The position numbers and the translations under genes were made by a program. From positions 1-23,773 of IMG/VR virus record IMGVR_UViG_3300028844_001719: a stretch of DNA of 23,773 nucleotides; one strand, written 5' to 3'. The notes beneath the pieces are model-generated. The model ran no database searches, had not been told where the DNA came from, and saw only the letters and a list, made by a program, of their open reading frames with translations. Positions 6,894-13,463 of the stretch are shown in pieces (positions within the stretch are counted from its first letter, which is position 1; every line of letters begins with the position of its first letter). The DNA is from a virus.

Positions 6894-7810
6894 CATTATT
6901 TAAATCCATTTTTGACAACAAGACTGATAAGTCTATGTCTTTTGATTCGTTTGAGAAGTTTGAGGGACTTCTCTACGATCTTAGTAAACAGCCAGGATAC
7001 AAACCAAAGAAGGGCGATTTCCGTCAAGGTTCTCCTCTGATTAGTCCGGCGTCTTACGAAAGTAACACCACAAGAAAAAACACCAACGTGATTCAATGGA
7101 ATCGTTGGGCGGCGCTGGATGTGGATGAGTATGACTCGACGTTTGAGGATGCGTTACGAGTCTTTGAAGATCACTACTTCATCTGTTACTCATCTGCATC
7201 CAGCACAAAGGAGAAACCAAAGTTTCGAATTGTTCTGCCTCTTACGGATGTTGTACCTTCCGATAAGATTCGTCACTTCTGGTTTGCCCTCAACACCGAG
7301 TTCAATTCTCTGGGTGACAAACAAACCAAAGACTTGAGCCGAATGTATTATGTTCCGGCTCAGTATCCGAACGCCAACAATTTTATCTTCACCAACAAAA
7401 AGGACTTTCTGAATCCTAAAGAATTGATGAAGAAACACGAGTATGTCGAAGGATTCCGCAACAGTTTTCTTGATTCCATTCCAGAACATATGAGAAAGGA
7501 ACTTGATGAACATCGTAAGAATCAGCTGACAAACACCAACATTGTTTGGTCTACCTATCGTGACTGCCCCTTTGTCAACAAGAGGATGATCGCTGAATAC
7601 CGGACAATCACCGAGACAGGATGGTACTCAAAGATGTATCAGATCATGGTCTCAATCGCTTCAAATGCGATCAAGTCCAAGTATCCGATCACTCCAGAGG
7701 AAGTTTCTCGTCTCTGTAAGGAGATCGACCTTGAGACGGGTAATTGGTACAAACAAAGACCGATGACAATGGAAGCTGGAAGGGCGATTTCCTACGCTCT
7801 TTCTCAGTGA
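6881..7810 (+). CDS. Putative AEP (primase-polymerase)-like replication protein
   Basis: 309 residues from GTG 6881; an internal ATG at 6935 would remove SLTLFKSIFDN, which looks like a genuine family N-terminus. Features consistent with the archaeo-eukaryotic primase fold: a hDhD-type motif (ALDVDEYD, D80 and D82), a basic strand KFRIVLPL (residues 114-121) after SSAS, and D-x-S-R-x-x-Y-x-P (from D151), similar to the third AEP/RepS motif. The C-terminal helical segment (250-309) resembles PriCT-like tails. No Walker motif. It may prime or initiate replication; motif-level evidence only, and the active-site His of motif II is not clear. Confidence 0.55.
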   Translation: MYSLTLFKSIFDNKTDKSMSFDSFEKFEGLLYDLSKQPGYKPKKGDFRQGSPLISPASYESNTTRKNTNVIQWNRWAALDVDEYDSTFEDALRVFEDHYFICYSSASSTKEKPKFRIVLPLTDVVPSDKIRHFWFALNTEFNSLGDKQTKDLSRMYYVPAQYPNANNFIFTNKKDFLNPKELMKKHEYVEGFRNSFLDSIPEHMRKELDEHRKNQLTNTNIVWSTYRDCPFVNKRMIAEYRTITETGWYSKMYQIMVSIASNAIKSKYPITPEEVSRLCKEIDLETGNWYKQRPMTMEAGRAISYALSQ

Positions 7811-7812
7811 AT

Positions 7813-7869
7813 CTTTTACACTTTTTTTACTATGTAAGCTCTTGACTTCTGTACAGGATAGTGTAGAGT
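7813..7869 (+). promoter_or_regulatory. Early promoter with upstream twin box
   Basis: Upstream boxes CTTTTACA (7813-7820) and TTTTTTAC (7823-7830), then -35 TTGACT (7842-7847), 16-bp spacer and -10 TAGAGT (7864-7869). The predicted +1 is 7876, the A of the downstream ATG. The box arrangement recurs at 8157, 8741 and 17527. Confidence 0.75.
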
Positions 7870-7875
7870 GTAGGT

Positions 7876-8154
7876 ATGATTAAGAGAGTTACTAAAGAAA
7901 CAGTTAAAGAGGCGCTTGTTGCCGCCATCAAACTTCCAGAAAACCGTTTCGAAGACGGTTCTTTGAACTGGAATTTCATCGATGCTGATACCTACATCGA
8001 AGTCTTCGAACCAGAAGGGGCCCCTCGTCCATGTGTGCGACTAGTCTGCGAGCGTGATAAGGAGAAGTTTTATGAATACTTCGATGAATTGGTCTCGGAG
8101 ATTCCTCCAGATCTTCGGCCTAAAGCGACACACAAGTACGGTCGGTTCTGGTAA
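7876..8154 (+). CDS. Hypothetical early protein
   Basis: 92 residues, not recognised. The N-terminus is a basic helix (IKRVTKETVKEALVAAIKL); the middle is a mixed strand region with YIEVFEPEGAPRPCVRLVC; the end is proline-rich (SEIPPDLRPKATHKYGRFW). No membrane segment or catalytic signature. Its own early promoter and small size suit an early host-takeover or regulatory gene. The start is set by the promoter spacing: ATG falls at the predicted +1, with no Shine-Dalgarno. Confidence 0.7.
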   Translation: MIKRVTKETVKEALVAAIKLPENRFEDGSLNWNFIDADTYIEVFEPEGAPRPCVRLVCERDKEKFYEYFDELVSEIPPDLRPKATHKYGRFW

Positions 8155-8156
8155 AG

Positions 8157-8212
8157 CATTTACAAGTTTTTTACAAAAATAGGGTTGACATTCAATAAAA
8201 TTAGTTTAGAGT
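8157..8212 (+). promoter_or_regulatory. Early promoter with upstream twin box (copy 2)
   Basis: CATTTACA (8157-8164), TTTTTTAC (8167-8174), -35 TTGACA (8185-8190), 16-bp spacer, -10 TAGAGT (8207-8212). Predicted +1 is 8219, the A of the ATG. From ACAAAAATAGGG through the -10 it is almost identical to the promoter at 8769. Confidence 0.8.
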
Positions 8213-8218
8213 ATAGAC

Positions 8219-8497
8219 ATGATCACGATTGAAGAAGAAAGAAAACGCCTCTCAGGTTACATTAACACTTTCGCGACGGTCTTCGGGCCCGATGGAAAAG
8301 ATCACGGCACGATTCGTCTTACGGAAGATAGGGTTCACTACTCCGATGGTTACGCCATCCACTTTGATTACCCTCTCGAAAAAGCGGTTGCGGTAGTCAA
8401 CTTCTTTAAGAGCGCCGGTTCTCGGATCGGCCCCTTCTATAGTTACGATCACAACAATGGTGGTTTGCGCCCTGGCCCTAACACTCCCATCAACTAG
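8219..8497 (+). CDS. Hypothetical early protein
   Basis: 92 residues, not recognised. An acidic-basic N-terminal helix (TIEEERKRLSGYINTFATVF) leads into short strands with GTIRLTEDRVHYSDGYAIHF and a Gly/Pro-rich tail ending GGLRPGPNTPIN. The F-K-S-A-G-S segment near the end has no clear match. Starts at the predicted +1 of the promoter immediately upstream; followed after 17 nt by another small gene with a normal AAAGGAAA ribosome-binding site. Confidence 0.7.
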   Translation: MITIEEERKRLSGYINTFATVFGPDGKDHGTIRLTEDRVHYSDGYAIHFDYPLEKAVAVVNFFKSAGSRIGPFYSYDHNNGGLRPGPNTPIN

Positions 8498-8514
8498 TAA
8501 GAAAGGAAAAAATT

Positions 8515-8757
8515 ATGGCAATGAACGTTTACGAAAATACTCCTCTCGATTTCCGAATCGAATCGCGATTTGTAAAAAGACCGGGCGAAACCAGAAATTT
8601 CAATTGGTCACTTATGTGGTCGTTTACTACGAAGGATCAGGCGGTTGCAATGATCGAGACTCTTCGAAACAGCGAGTATGCAACACGAGAAGATTGTGAC
8701 ACTCCCATCGAGGAATATCGTCTTACAGCGGTTGACTCCTCTTTTACAAATAATTAA
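8515..8757 (+). CDS. Hypothetical small early protein
   Basis: 80 residues, not recognised. ATG 8515 is preceded by AAAGGAAAAAATT, a standard Shine-Dalgarno, unlike its leaderless-looking neighbours, so it is probably co-transcribed from the promoter at 8157-8212. It contains strands FRIESRFVKR and NWSLMWSFTT, then a helix KDQAVAMIETLRNSEYA, the look of a small alpha/beta protein. The last codons overlap the upstream box (8741-8748) of the next promoter. Confidence 0.7.
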   Translation: MAMNVYENTPLDFRIESRFVKRPGETRNFNWSLMWSFTTKDQAVAMIETLRNSEYATREDCDTPIEEYRLTAVDSSFTNN

Positions 8758-8796
8758 CAAAAATAGGGTTGACATTCAACAAAATTGGTTTAGAGT
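8741..8796 (+). promoter_or_regulatory. Early promoter with upstream twin box (copy 3)
   Basis: CTTTTACA (8741-8748), TAATTAAC (8751-8758), -35 TTGACA (8769-8774), 16-bp spacer, -10 TAGAGT (8791-8796). Here the predicted +1 (8803) is 24 nt before ATG 8827, so this copy gives a normal short leader. Confidence 0.8.
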
Positions 8797-8826
8797 AATA
8801 ATAGAAACTGAGATAAGAAATATATT

Positions 8827-9177
8827 ATGGCATACATGAACAAAGAACGAAAAGCGGAGCGAGCTCCTGCTATCAAGAAAATCCTTAAAAAGTACGGTCT
8901 TAAGGGATCGTTATCGGTTCGAAATTACTCGACTCTTGCTCTGAAAATCAGGGACATTCGCGGTCTCTTTGAGAGTCACATGGACGACTTCAAGAGAGTG
9001 TGGGGATTGTCAATCAATCCTTATCACTACAACAATTTCTCTCCAGAGATCACCAAGTTGTTCGACGAGCTGACTGCGGCGATGTACGGAAAGGATTACT
9101 TCAACGAGAGTGATGCTATGACAGATTACTTTCATGTCAGTCATTACATCTCAATTGATGTTCTTCCTGCTAAATAA
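8827..9177 (+). CDS. Conserved T4-like phage hypothetical protein
   Basis: 116 residues. The N-terminus MAYMNKERKAERAPAIKKI, then LKKYGLKGSLSVRNYSTLAL, and a C-terminal AMTDYFHVSHYISIDV block look like a conserved hypothetical protein family of marine T4-like phages (pattern recalled, not searched). The basic first 40 residues, rich in Lys and Arg, could bind nucleic acid; this is a guess. Followed closely by the small gene at 9180. Confidence 0.75.
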   Translation: MAYMNKERKAERAPAIKKILKKYGLKGSLSVRNYSTLALKIRDIRGLFESHMDDFKRVWGLSINPYHYNNFSPEITKLFDELTAAMYGKDYFNESDAMTDYFHVSHYISIDVLPAK

Positions 9178-9179
9178 GT

Positions 9180-9338
9180 ATGAATGGCAAAGGAAGCAAG
9201 AGGCGATTGGAACAGATTTCCGATGCACAGATGCAGGAAAACTGGGACAAAATTTTCGGTAAAGCGGAGGACAAGAAAAACTATGATAGACGAAAAAATC
9301 CTATCAATTCTCGAAAGAGAACAAAATCGACAGACTGA
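9180..9338 (+). CDS. Small conserved basic protein (MNGKGSK family)
   Basis: 52 residues from ATG 9180. The start M-N-G-K-G-S-K-R-R followed by ENWDKIFGK is a pattern seen in small conserved proteins of marine T4-like phages. The tail after residue 32 is basic (KNYDRRKNP, SRKRTK). It begins 2 nt after the preceding gene and its last 56 nt overlap the start of the SHMT gene in another frame, whose Shine-Dalgarno (GCGGAGGA) lies within it. Function unknown. Confidence 0.65.
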   Translation: MNGKGSKRRLEQISDAQMQENWDKIFGKAEDKKNYDRRKNPINSRKRTKSTD

Positions 9339-10371
9339 TACTGTTGAACTTATCGCGAGTGAAAACTTCGCGAGCCAAGAGGTAATGGATTTGTGTGGAA
9401 GTGTCTTCACAAATAGAAGTGTCTTCACAAATAAGTACGCCGAAGGATATTCCGGTAAACGTTATTACAACGGATGCGATCATATGGACGAGATCGAGGA
9501 TCTAGCCATCGAAAGGGCAAAGTCTCTCTTTGGTTGTAAGTACGCAAATGTCCAACCACACTCGGGCGCCAACGCGAACACCGCCGTCTATCAAGCATTT
9601 CTGAAACCTGGCGATGTCCTTCTGGGTATGGATCTTGCTTCAGGTGGTCATCTATCACATGGAAGTCCGCCGAACATATCCGGTAAAATTTACCACTCAT
9701 ATTCCTATGGTGTGGATGATGAAGGTCTCTTGGACTATGATGCAATCGAGGAACAAGCCCTAGCAATAAAACCAAAAATGATTGTTGCGGGGGCGAGTGC
9801 CTATCCAAGACAAATTGACTTTTCGCGATTCTACGAAATCGCACAAAAGTGTGGAGCATATCTCCTTGCAGACATCGCACACTATTCTGGATTGATTGCA
9901 GGATCTGCTTATGAGAGTCCCTTTCCTTATGCAGATGTAGTCACTTCGACAACTCACAAGACTCTTCGAGGGCCACGAGGTGGAATCATTTTGTGGAACA
10001 AGAGAGAGTACAATCGGAGAATCAACAGTGCAATTTTTCCAGGCACTCAAGGTGGCCCACTGATGCATATCGTTGCGGCAAAGGCACAATGTTTTCACGA
10101 GGCGTTGCAACCCGAGTTTGAAACCTATGCGGTCAATGTCATTGAAAACGCAAAGGCGATGGGAAAGGTCTTTCGGAAACGAGGTATCAAAATTCAAACG
10201 AATGGAACAGATAGTCACATTCTTTTGTTGAATCTAACTAAGAGTAAGTACAGTGGGCGTGAAGCCGCTGATCTTCTTGAAGAGAATGGTATCACAGTCA
10301 ACAAGAATGGGATTCCAAACGATCCAAGATCATTCACCGAGACGAGCGGAATACGAATCGGCACTGCGTGA
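9283..10371 (+). CDS. glyA: Serine hydroxymethyltransferase, C-terminally truncated
   Basis: PLP enzyme converting serine and tetrahydrofolate to glycine and 5,10-methylene-THF, the one-carbon donor for dTMP synthesis. ATG 9283 is preferred over the in-frame 9184 because the family N-terminus (TVELIASENFAS) fits it and GGAGGA lies just upstream. Hallmarks present: KYAEGYSGKRYY, QPHSGANAN, the PLP-lysine motif TTHKTLRGPRGG and SGIRIGTA with the substrate-binding Arg. Two defects: a 6-residue tandem duplication (SVFTNRSVFTN) right before KYAEGY, and a stop immediately after SGIRIGTA. At 362 aa it lacks about 50 C-terminal residues (E. coli GlyA 417). Activity is doubtful; it may be a decaying gene or a minimal form. 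Confidence 0.85.
   Translation: MIDEKILSILEREQNRQTDTVELIASENFASQEVMDLCGSVFTNRSVFTNKYAEGYSGKRYYNGCDHMDEIEDLAIERAKSLFGCKYANVQPHSGANANTAVYQAFLKPGDVLLGMDLASGGHLSHGSPPNISGKIYHSYSYGVDDEGLLDYDAIEEQALAIKPKMIVAGASAYPRQIDFSRFYEIAQKCGAYLLADIAHYSGLIAGSAYESPFPYADVVTSTTHKTLRGPRGGIILWNKREYNRRINSAIFPGTQGGPLMHIVAAKAQCFHEALQPEFETYAVNVIENAKAMGKVFRKRGIKIQTNGTDSHILLLNLTKSKYSGREAADLLEENGITVNKNGIPNDPRSFTETSGIRIGTA
9398..9433 (+). repeat. Perfect 2 x 18-bp tandem duplication inside SHMT
   Basis: GAAGTGTCTTCACAAATA occurs twice in direct succession (9398-9415 and 9416-9433), in frame. It adds six residues next to the conserved active-site loop KYAEGY. Identity is 100%, so it is either recent or an assembly error. 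Confidence 0.95.
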
Positions 10372-10428
10372 TTATATACGAACTCAATTTTACTTACAGA
10401 TAAAAAATCGAAATACTAAAATAAAAAA

Positions 10429-11490
10429 ATGTTACCAAATAACAGAACAAAAAAAATACTAGGTAAAAACCTAGATCTATCTGAATTGTCGAATAAACTA
10501 CCTTTCGATGGTGAAGATATCACAAGTCTACCAGTCGAATATACACCCATTGGTTGGGACTGGTATGACTTGTCTACCTATGTGGAAGACGACAACAAAA
10601 CAATCAGATCTGAAGGCAATGCCGGGTCGAAGATTCAACTGAATCAGGAAGAATTAATGGCTGGTCTGGAAATGAATGGATGGGATACTAAATTCATTCC
10701 TCCTGTTATTAATGATTCTGGTGAGTTACAGGATGGAAGACAGAGGTGTAGATCAATGATCGCACTTGGTCAAAGCTTTGTGCCGGCACTAGTGGTCACT
10801 ATAAATGGAAATGCTCGAGCAGCTGCGTCTGTAATGAACATTCATCCTACGCATTCAAACCGGACTATGGAAGACCTTGTTGTCTCTATGCTTGCTGATT
10901 ATTATGACGGTCGTTACAAAGCGGACAGTGGAGAAATCGAAAAACTGTTGATTACAGAATATCAGATTTGGAAATCTTTCCGAAAAAATAGTGGAATATT
11001 AACAAAAGTAACAAATATTATTAAGCGTAGAATTGATGAAGATGACGCTAATATTAGGAGAAAGCCAAGAGATGAGTGGATACAATGGTTGAAAGATCAA
11101 GTGAATATTGATTTGAAAAAGGATAATATCCTTCTATATCGAGCTACCGCTCAAGCCAGTAAGGACTTTTTGATGGATCGCTTTCTCGATATTGGGAAAA
11201 GAGGTGGAAAACCCAAAATTATCTTATATGTAGATGTAGATGTAAAATCTAAAGCTCGAGCTCGAGTTGATGCTTTTATGGACGAAATCACATCATTCCA
11301 AAAAAACATTTTTGGATATGTTAGCACATCTGTTTTTACGGGTACGAACAAAAACACGAAATTAAGTCCCCCAAAAAACTCGGTTGATCTAGTTGGAATT
11401 ATTCCTCAGGCATCCACTAAACTTGAGAAAGAGTATTATGAGAGTGGAAAACTTCTCACACGAGAGGAGTTCAACTCGCTGGATCAGTAG
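10429..11490 (+). CDS. ParB/sulfiredoxin-fold-like protein
   Basis: 353 residues. The N-terminal region carries a ParB-like core: FIPPVINDSGELQDGRQRCR with DGRQR at 102-106, then ALGQSFVPALVV, matching the iDG.hR...a....G...vPv.v pattern of ParB-N/Srx domains (DNA binding, CTPase or kinase activities are known in this fold). The C-terminal 200 residues are helical and basic and not recognised. It is AT-rich with AAA-type codons unlike gp43 or gp41, and has no visible Shine-Dalgarno, only an A-rich run before ATG 10429. Seven bases separate it from the PP-loop ligase, so they probably act together. Confidence 0.65.
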   Translation: MLPNNRTKKILGKNLDLSELSNKLPFDGEDITSLPVEYTPIGWDWYDLSTYVEDDNKTIRSEGNAGSKIQLNQEELMAGLEMNGWDTKFIPPVINDSGELQDGRQRCRSMIALGQSFVPALVVTINGNARAAASVMNIHPTHSNRTMEDLVVSMLADYYDGRYKADSGEIEKLLITEYQIWKSFRKNSGILTKVTNIIKRRIDEDDANIRRKPRDEWIQWLKDQVNIDLKKDNILLYRATAQASKDFLMDRFLDIGKRGGKPKIILYVDVDVKSKARARVDAFMDEITSFQKNIFGYVSTSVFTGTNKNTKLSPPKNSVDLVGIIPQASTKLEKEYYESGKLLTREEFNSLDQ

Positions 11491-11497
11491 TTGATGC

Positions 11498-12319
11498 ATG
11501 ATCAGAAATCTTCTTACCGATCATATTAAGAATAACGCCCCCGATAATGAGATTGCGGTCTTGTTGTCGGGAGGCGTTGATTCTTTGTCTTGTGCAATCT
11601 CCGCCACAGATGCTGGTAAAACCGTAAACGCTTATTCCTTTCATCTTGACGGTAATGAGAGTTATGATTTTCACAAAGCCAAAGAGGTGTGTGAGATCAT
11701 GGATTGGAACTTTACTGGAGTTTCAGTTCCTCTGGATAATCTGGAAGAAGACTGGTTTCATTTGATGAATGAAATTGGATGTAAGAAAAAGACTCATTAC
11801 GAGTGTGTATGGCCATTTCTCTATGTTTACCCGAAGATCAAAGAAAAGTATGTTTTGACAGGCTGGGGTGCTGACGGTTATCACGGAGTCAGTAAAAAAG
11901 CAGTGATGCATTACAAGCACACTAAGGAAAAGTTTGATCAATTTCGAGATGAATATTTTCTACCAGAAAAGACGGCAGGGCTCAATTGGCACTTGACATT
12001 ATCAGAAAGGTATGATACTATTATGGTCAATCCTTTCTTAGATGAGAAAGTAAAAAAATATTTCTATCAATTCACATGGGACGAGTTAAACATTCCAAAA
12101 CAGAAACAACATATTCGAGATGATTTTCCGGAGCTAAATAGCTTTGGAAATGTCAAACCACATTTAAACTTACAACTTGCGTCTGGAGTAGATGACGTAT
12201 TTCTCACACTGCTTGATAACAAGAAAATCAATTTCAACAACCGAGAAAGAATTATGGACATCTGTAGAGACTGGAACATCAGAAACAACATAGTATCTTT
12301 AGAACAATTTTATGTATAA
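11498..12319 (+). CDS. Stand-alone asparagine-synthetase-like PP-loop ATPase
   Basis: 273 residues. PP-loop signature AVLLSGGVDSLSCAISA (SGGVDS at 24-29) for ATP adenylation, then YVLTGWGADGYHGVSKK (121-134), equivalent to the vL.GdGaDE.fgGY block of AsnB, and NPFLDEKVKKYFYQF with a later Lys-rich K-Q-K-Q-H-I-R segment. This is the synthetase half of asparagine synthetase; the N-terminal glutaminase domain is missing, so the amine donor is not glutamine hydrolysed in cis. Expected chemistry is adenylation of a carboxylate followed by amide formation. AT-rich like the ParB-like gene; overlaps the methyltransferase by 8 nt. A DNA-bound carboxymethyl substrate is proposed in the findings. Confidence 0.78.
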   Translation: MIRNLLTDHIKNNAPDNEIAVLLSGGVDSLSCAISATDAGKTVNAYSFHLDGNESYDFHKAKEVCEIMDWNFTGVSVPLDNLEEDWFHLMNEIGCKKKTHYECVWPFLYVYPKIKEKYVLTGWGADGYHGVSKKAVMHYKHTKEKFDQFRDEYFLPEKTAGLNWHLTLSERYDTIMVNPFLDEKVKKYFYQFTWDELNIPKQKQHIRDDFPELNSFGNVKPHLNLQLASGVDDVFLTLLDNKKINFNNRERIMDICRDWNIRNNIVSLEQFYV

Positions 12320-13463
12320 ACCATACAAGTTACAGGATGTAATTGAAGCATCAAATCAAAACAAATTCAAAGTAATATCTACCTTTGCTGGTGGAGGTGG
12401 TTCTTCGACTGGTTATCGACTTGCCGGAGGAAATGTTCTTTGCATCAACGAGTTCGTTGAAGAAGCTCAGAACACTTATGCACAGAACTATCCGAACACT
12501 CCTATCATTCCAGGCGACATCAAAGAACTGAAGGGTTCAGATTTTCTGGATCTCGTTGGTCTCAAGGAGGGTGAGTTGGATATTCTTGATGGGTCGCCTC
12601 CTTGCTCTGCTTTTTCTGTTGCCGGAAAACTTTCTCATTCGTCGGGCGGAAGTCATTCGGATGGATGGGGACAAACCAAGAACTATTCTGATGGTAAGAT
12701 CGTTGAGAACATCGAAGATCTTTTCTTTGAGTTTCTTCGTGTCGCAAAGAACATTCAACCAAAGGTGATTGTTGCGGAAAATGTCAAAGGGTTGACTATC
12801 GGAGAAGCCAAAGGATACATGAAGCGTATTCTCAAGACCTTTGAAGAGATCGGATATTCTCCTTCTTATGAGGTTCTGGATTCTCGATACTATGGTGTTT
12901 CTCAAACGAGGACTCGTGTTATCTTTATTGCGATTCGTAATGACGTGATGGATGAAGTCGGTTTGAACTTTATGACAATCGGTCATGTGTTTCCGGAGCC
13001 GAGCAAAGAAGTCATTCCTTTGAAAGATGCTCTGGTTGGTCTGGAATACGATAAAGAAGAGGTTCAATACTTGACAGACAAGTTCACAAAAACAGCCTAC
13101 TGGAAAGATACGGGATCTAAGATGGAGACCTTTCCAAAGAAGGTTTTGACTGGAGGAGACTACCATCCGAAAGGTCATCACTTCAATCTCAAGAGAGTTT
13201 CTCTGGAAGTTCCTGCTCCAACCTTGACTGCTATGGGAAGTGGTGACACGACTGCCGGTGCATTTCATTGGAGTGAAAAAAGAAAGTTGACATTAGGCGA
13301 ATTAAAGCGTATTATGTCTTTGCCTGATGATTTTAAACTAACTGGAAAATGGAATCAACGTGCCGAACGCTGTGGCCGCATGGTTCCTCCTCTAATGATG
13401 AAAAAGATTGCAGAAGCAGTCTACGAAAATGTTCTAAAAATATACAATGAAAAACACACCTGA
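12312..13463 (+). CDS. C5-cytosine DNA methyltransferase, predicted carboxymethyltransferase
   Basis: 383 residues. C5-MTase motifs in order: I FAGGGGSSTGYRLAGG (25-40), II with ribose-binding E47 (CINEF), IV GSPPCSAFS (catalytic C98), VI AENV (155-158), VIII QTRTR (198-202), a target-recognition region around 250-315, IX-like RIMSLPDDF, and X RCGRMVPPLM. In motif X the near-invariant Asn of GNxVPP is Arg (R356). This residue borders the methyl donor; its Lys substitution in M.MpeI allows carboxy-SAM use. The gene overlaps the PP-loop ligase (8 nt) upstream and the CmoA homologue (17 nt) downstream. It is solidly a C5-MTase; donor choice is inference. After the first ~80 nt its codon use matches the phage core. 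Confidence 0.92.
   Translation: MYKPYKLQDVIEASNQNKFKVISTFAGGGGSSTGYRLAGGNVLCINEFVEEAQNTYAQNYPNTPIIPGDIKELKGSDFLDLVGLKEGELDILDGSPPCSAFSVAGKLSHSSGGSHSDGWGQTKNYSDGKIVENIEDLFFEFLRVAKNIQPKVIVAENVKGLTIGEAKGYMKRILKTFEEIGYSPSYEVLDSRYYGVSQTRTRVIFIAIRNDVMDEVGLNFMTIGHVFPEPSKEVIPLKDALVGLEYDKEEVQYLTDKFTKTAYWKDTGSKMETFPKKVLTGGDYHPKGHHFNLKRVSLEVPAPTLTAMGSGDTTAGAFHWSEKRKLTLGELKRIMSLPDDFKLTGKWNQRAERCGRMVPPLMMKKIAEAVYENVLKIYNEKHT

Noticed and set aside
9184-9282. In-frame N-terminal extension of SHMT from ATG 9184
   Set aside because: It does not resemble any SHMT N-terminus, and GGAGGA precedes ATG 9283; the stretch is better explained by the small gene at 9180 in another frame.
10253-10462. Possible 69-aa gene at the end of SHMT
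   Set aside because: It is an alternative frame of the SHMT end and the following A/T-rich gap, without a ribosome-binding site or recognisable features. None of the three frames after the SHMT stop restores the missing SHMT C-terminus.
11498-12319. PP-loop protein as QueC (7-deazaguanine) or DndC (phosphorothioate) enzyme
   Set aside because: No QueC zinc cysteines, no DndC-like cluster cysteines and no DpdA or Dnd partners; the GWGADGYHG and NPFLDEKV blocks fit asparagine synthetase.
12537-13268. Long minus-strand open frame opposite the methyltransferase
   Set aside because: Mirror frame of a strongly supported gene, with low-quality composition; the same applies to the minus-strand frame at 21518-22192.
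12312-13463. MTase as an ordinary 5mC enzyme of the phage
   Set aside because: Not excluded, but the Arg in motif X and the overlapping carboxy-SAM synthase make a carboxymethyl donor the better hypothesis.
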